From: Betaproteobacteria bacterium RIFCSPLOWO2_02_FULL_68_150
Lineage (GTDB): Bacteria > Pseudomonadota > Gammaproteobacteria > Burkholderiales > SG8-39
DNA: 7,715 bases
NCBI GenBank assembly: GCA_001771975.1
Contig: MERE01000110.1
Span: 1 to 7,715, forward strand
Direction: 5' to 3'
Shown here: positions 5,304 through 7,715 of the stretch, in pieces
Position numbering within the stretch: the first letter of the stretch is position 1
Layout: each line of letters starts with the position of its first letter
The notes under the pieces: generated by a model
The model's database searches: none
What the model was told of the DNA's origin: nothing
Seen by the model: the letters and a program-made list of their open reading frames with translations, nothing else
Program-made: the position numbers and the translations under genes

Positions 5304-6678
5304 CCCCTAGAAGCGCGGCCACCGGACGCTGGCGCTGCCGCGAAGGCACGGCAGCCGACTCGGCCGGTGCGGCCGTCGCCGTGCCCGGCTCATAGGGTTT
5401 GGAAAAAATCGGATCCGCGGGCCGCTGCGGGCCCGCGGTCGCCTGGCGCGGCGCAGTCGCGTGCGCAGGCACCAGACGCGGTGCCGGCGCGCTGTTCCTC
5501 GTCCGCACATCGCGCCTTGGCGCCACATCGCGGATTGGCACCGCGTCACGGCCCATGAGCGCCGCAATGGTGGCACCGTCCGGCTCGAATCCCGGCACCA
5601 GCACGCGATCGATGCGCTTGCGGATCAGTTTCTCGATCGCGCCGAGCGACTCCAGGTCGTCGGGCGATACGAGCGATATGGCTTCGCCCGTCAGCCCGGC
5701 CCTGCCGGTGCGCCCGATCCGGTGCACGTAGTCCTCGGGCGAACGCGGGATGTCGAAGTTGATTACCTGCGGCAATGACTCGATGTCGAGGCCGCGCGAC
5801 GCGACGTCGGTCGCCACCAGCACCGCGGACTTGCCCGCCTTGAACGCCTCCAGTGCCAGCTCGCGCTCGCCCTGCGACTTGTCGCCGTGGATCGCGTCGG
5901 CGTGGATGTGGTCCTTGCGCAGCTGATGCGCCAGGCGGTTGGCGCCGATGCGCGTGCCGCAGAAGACCAGCACCTGCTTCAGGCCGCGCGTCTGGATGAG
6001 GTAGGCGAGCAGCTCGCGTTTTTTCTGCCGCGCCACCGGGTGCAGCACGTGCGACACGAGCTCGGCCGGCGCGTTGCGGGCCGCGATCTGGATTTGCGCC
6101 GGGTCCTTCAGGATGGTCGCCGCAAGCCTGCGGATCTCGTCCGGAAAAGTGGCCGAGAACATCAGGTTCTGACGCACCGGCGGCAGCAGCGCAATGATGC
6201 GCTTGATGTCGGGCATGAAGCCCATGTCGAGCATGCGGTCGGCTTCGTCCAGGATCAGCACGCTCACCTGGTTGAACATTACCGTCTTGTTCTGCACGTG
6301 ATCGAGCAGCCGGCCGGGGGTCGCCACCAGGATCTCGACGCCGCGGCGCAACTCGGCGATCTGCGCGTTCATGTCGACGCCGCCGTACACCACGGTGCTG
6401 CGCAGCGGCAAGTGCTTGCCGTATTCGCGGAAGCTCTCGTAGACCTGGACCGCCAACTCGCGCGTCGGCGTGAGCACCAGCGCGCGCACCGGATGCCGCG
6501 CGGGCGATGCGGAAGGGCTCGCGTACTGCGCGAGGCGCTGCAGCGTGGGCAATGCGAAAGCCGCGGTCTTGCCGGTTCCGGTCTGCGCGCCCCCCATGAG
6601 GTCGCGCCCCGCGAGCACCAGCGGGATGGCCTCTTGCTGGACCGGGGTCGGCTGCTCGTAGCCGAGTTCGCGCACCAC
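5281..6678 (-). CDS. rhlE: DEAD-box RNA helicase, RhlE-like
   Basis: ATP-dependent RNA helicase of the bacterial RhlE/DEAD group, expected to remodel rRNA or mRNA structure in the cytoplasm. Counting from the GTG at 6678 (465 residues), the motifs are: Q-motif GYEQPTPVQ (Gln14), motif I AQTGTGKT (31-38), Ia PTRELA (71-76), Ib TPGR (120-123), II DEAD (144-147), III SAT (175-177), IV VFCGT (238-242), V ATDVASRGLDI (289-299) and VI HRIGRTGR (319-326). After about residue 375 comes a low-complexity tail rich in Ala, Pro and Arg, as RhlE tails often are and likely used for RNA contact. GTG 6678 is the first ordinary start codon, but the conserved N-terminus begins upstream (see 6679-6726), so the true start is probably earlier. 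The gene converges on the mutase and diverges from yheS. Family assignment is firm; the subfamily is less so. Confidence 0.94.
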   Translation of the reverse strand: MVRELGYEQPTPVQQEAIPLVLAGRDLMGGAQTGTGKTAAFALPTLQRLAQYASPSASPARHPVRALVLTPTRELAVQVYESFREYGKHLPLRSTVVYGGVDMNAQIAELRRGVEILVATPGRLLDHVQNKTVMFNQVSVLILDEADRMLDMGFMPDIKRIIALLPPVRQNLMFSATFPDEIRRLAATILKDPAQIQIAARNAPAELVSHVLHPVARQKKRELLAYLIQTRGLKQVLVFCGTRIGANRLAHQLRKDHIHADAIHGDKSQGERELALEAFKAGKSAVLVATDVASRGLDIESLPQVINFDIPRSPEDYVHRIGRTGRAGLTGEAISLVSPDDLESLGAIEKLIRKRIDRVLVPGFEPDGATIAALMGRDAVPIRDVAPRRDVRTRNSAPAPRLVPAHATAPRQATAGPQRPADPIFSKPYEPGTATAAPAESAAVPSRQRQRPVAALLGGLKRAAG

Positions 6679-6726
6679 CTGAACGAGCGGCGGAATCAGA
6701 CCGAGCGAATCGAAACCTGAACTAAT
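6679..6726 (-). other. Probable N-terminal extension of the helicase, candidate ATT start
   Basis: Reading on upstream of GTG 6678 in the same frame gives 16 more codons, ISSGFDSLGLIPPLVQ. FDSLGL is the typical opening of RhlE helicases, and its Phe is the aromatic residue conserved ahead of the Q-motif. Continuing upstream, the frame closes at TGA 6750-6748 and has no ATG, GTG or TTG. ATT at 6726-6724 falls where the family's initiator methionine would be, and only a weak GGA (6738-6736) precedes it. Either ATT (or ATC at 6744) is used, or a base error has hidden a normal start. Confidence 0.5.
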
Positions 6727-6760
6727 GACGGGGTGTCCGGGGATGCTTCAAAGCGCGCGC

Positions 6761-6766
6761 ATTATA
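6761..6766 (-). promoter_or_regulatory. -10 element for the helicase gene
   Basis: The minus strand reads TATAAT at 6766-6761, a perfect -10 consensus. Transcription would begin around 6755-6753, leaving about 28 bases to the candidate ATT start. No good -35 is seen 17 bases upstream. The position, in a divergent intergenic region otherwise very rich in GC, supports it. It overlaps the plus-strand -10 of yheS. Confidence 0.5.
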
Positions 6767-6768
6767 CT
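6763..6768 (+). promoter_or_regulatory. -10 element for yheS
   Basis: TATACT at 6763-6768 is one base from the -10 consensus and ends nine bases before the yheS GTG at 6778. A normal discriminator puts the first transcribed base at about 6775-6777, so the mRNA would have almost no leader. No clear -35 is present. It shares four bases (6763-6766) with the -10 on the opposite strand. Confidence 0.45.
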
Positions 6769-6777
6769 CCCGCCCCC

Positions 6778-7715
6778 GTGATTCTGCTCAGAAACCTCGC
6801 CATTGCCCGCGGTCCGCAGCGCCTGTTCGCGGGCGTCTCGCTCAGCCTCGAGCGCGGCTGGAAGATCGGACTGGTGGGAGCCAACGGTAGCGGCAAGACG
6901 AGCCTCCTGGCGCTGCTCGCGGGGGAACTCGCGCCGGATTCAGGCGACTGCGTCGTGCAGCCGGGCACGCGCATCGCGTGCATCGCGCAAGAAGCCCCGG
7001 CGCTCGGCCAGTGCGTGCTCGACTACCTGCTCGACGCCGACCAGGATCTGCGCGCCGCCGAGGCCGCCATCGCACACGGCGAGCGCTCGGGCGACGGCCA
7101 TCGTATTGCGGAGGCGCACGAGCGCTACGCTCAGGCCTGCGGCTACACGGCGCAGGCGCGCGCGCAAAGCGTGCTCGGCGGACTTGGTTTCGCGCCGGCC
7201 GATGCGCGTCGCGCGCTACGCGAATTCTCGGGCGGTTTTCGCATGCGGCTCAATCTGGCGCGCGCCCTGATCCAGCCCTCCGGCCTGTTGCTGCTCGACG
7301 AGCCGACCAACCATCTCGACCTGGACGCGATCCTGTGGCTCGAGAACTGGCTGCGCGGCTACGCCGGCACCCTGCTGGTGGTATCGCACGACCGCGATTT
7401 TCTCGACCGCGCGACCGGGCACACGCTCGCGATCGCGGGCGGCGCGCTGCGGCTCTATACCGGCAACTATTCATTCTACGAACGGCAGCGCGCGCTCGAG
7501 CTCGAGCAGCGCTCGAGCGCCGCGGCAAAGCAGGAGCGCGAGGTGCAGCGCATTGCCGCCTTCGTGTCGCGCTTTCGCGCCAAGGCGAGCAAGGCACGCC
7601 AGGTGCAGAGCCGCTTGAAGAGCCTGGAGAAGATGGCGCGCGTGGCGCCGGTGTACGCCGCGGAATCGTTCCGCATCCAGTTCGAGGCACCGCTGCGGCA
7701 GCCGGAGCGCGTGGT
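6778..7715 (+). CDS. yheS: ABC-F ATPase, YheS-like (5' part, truncated by window end)
   Basis: The 5' half of an ABC-F protein: soluble tandem ATPases without membrane domains that act on the ribosome near the E-site tRNA. The 312 residues seen cover the first nucleotide-binding domain and the linker. Walker A is GANGSGKT (34-41), the signature is FSGGFRMRLNLARAL with SGG at 151-153, Walker B is LLLLDEPTNHLD with Asp174-Glu175, and the switch is SHDRDFLD with His204. A charged, probably coiled-coil linker follows at about 236-290 (FRAKASKARQVQSRLKSLEK), typical of the P-site tRNA interaction motif. Wording and order follow E. coli YheS closely (about 637 residues), including the N-terminal MI..L..L.I.RG pattern that fixes the GTG start. 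No Shine-Dalgarno precedes it. EttA and Uup are less similar. The second ATPase domain lies beyond the window. Confidence 0.93.
   Translation, partial: MILLRNLAIARGPQRLFAGVSLSLERGWKIGLVGANGSGKTSLLALLAGELAPDSGDCVVQPGTRIACIAQEAPALGQCVLDYLLDADQDLRAAEAAIAHGERSGDGHRIAEAHERYAQACGYTAQARAQSVLGGLGFAPADARRALREFSGGFRMRLNLARALIQPSGLLLLDEPTNHLDLDAILWLENWLRGYAGTLLVVSHDRDFLDRATGHTLAIAGGALRLYTGNYSFYERQRALELEQRSSAAAKQEREVQRIAAFVSRFRAKASKARQVQSRLKSLEKMARVAPVYAAESFRIQFEAPLRQPERV

Noticed and set aside
5887..6720. 277-codon plus-strand frame antisense to the helicase
   Set aside because: The opposite strand encodes all DEAD-box motifs. This translation is low-complexity His/Arg/Asp and lacks any domain.
6803..7270. 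155-codon plus-strand frame within yheS
   Set aside because: It is out of frame with the ABC-F gene, whose Walker A, signature and Walker B motifs are read in the frame starting at 6778.

Overview
The window is a compact, GC-rich chromosomal segment. Strong G/C preference at third codon positions, the protein types and the gene order all suggest a betaproteobacterium (Burkholderiales, Rhodocyclales or Nitrosomonadales-like). This is a judgement from recalled families; no search was run. Nearly all of it is housekeeping DNA. I see no phage, CRISPR, toxin or defence genes, no insertion sequence with a transposase, and no tRNA or rRNA.

Left part (1-5171, plus strand): after the 3' tail of an unidentified gene comes a tightly packed row. 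It holds a branched-chain aminotransferase (ilvE, 149-1126), a 66-residue CHCC zinc-finger protein (1123-1323, ATGA overlap), LPS heptosyltransferase II (waaF, 1325-2305, TTG start), an NTF2/SnoaL-like protein (2367-2798), a YheT-type alpha/beta hydrolase (2866-3801) and a phosphomannomutase/phosphoglucomutase (algC-like, 3798-5171, GTGA overlap). WaaF and the sugar-phosphate mutase both serve cell-surface polysaccharide synthesis, and IlvE makes branched-chain amino acids. The zinc-finger, NTF2-like and YheT proteins have no settled role here. A 71-bp inverted-repeat element sits exactly between waaF and the NTF2-like gene: it supplies the waaF stop codon and ends three bases before the next start codon.

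Middle (5172-5280): a convergent intergenic region with a 14-bp-stem hairpin and, for the opposite strand, a run of eight T directly after the helicase stop codon.

Right part: a DEAD-box RNA helicase of the RhlE type lies on the minus strand (5281 to 6678, probably to about 6726). Diverging from it is an ABC-F ATPase of the YheS type (from GTG 6778, cut by the window end). Both are expected to act on RNA or ribosomes. The two genes share a short intergenic region in which -10 elements on opposite strands overlap in 8 bp (6761-6768).

The points most worth a second look are about expression signals rather than new proteins: a hairpin that buries the waaF Shine-Dalgarno, the repeat at the waaF/NTF2 junction, the helicase N-terminus lacking any ATG/GTG/TTG start, and the shared symmetric divergent promoter with a probably leaderless ABC-F gene. 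I did not find a convincing undescribed multi-gene system.
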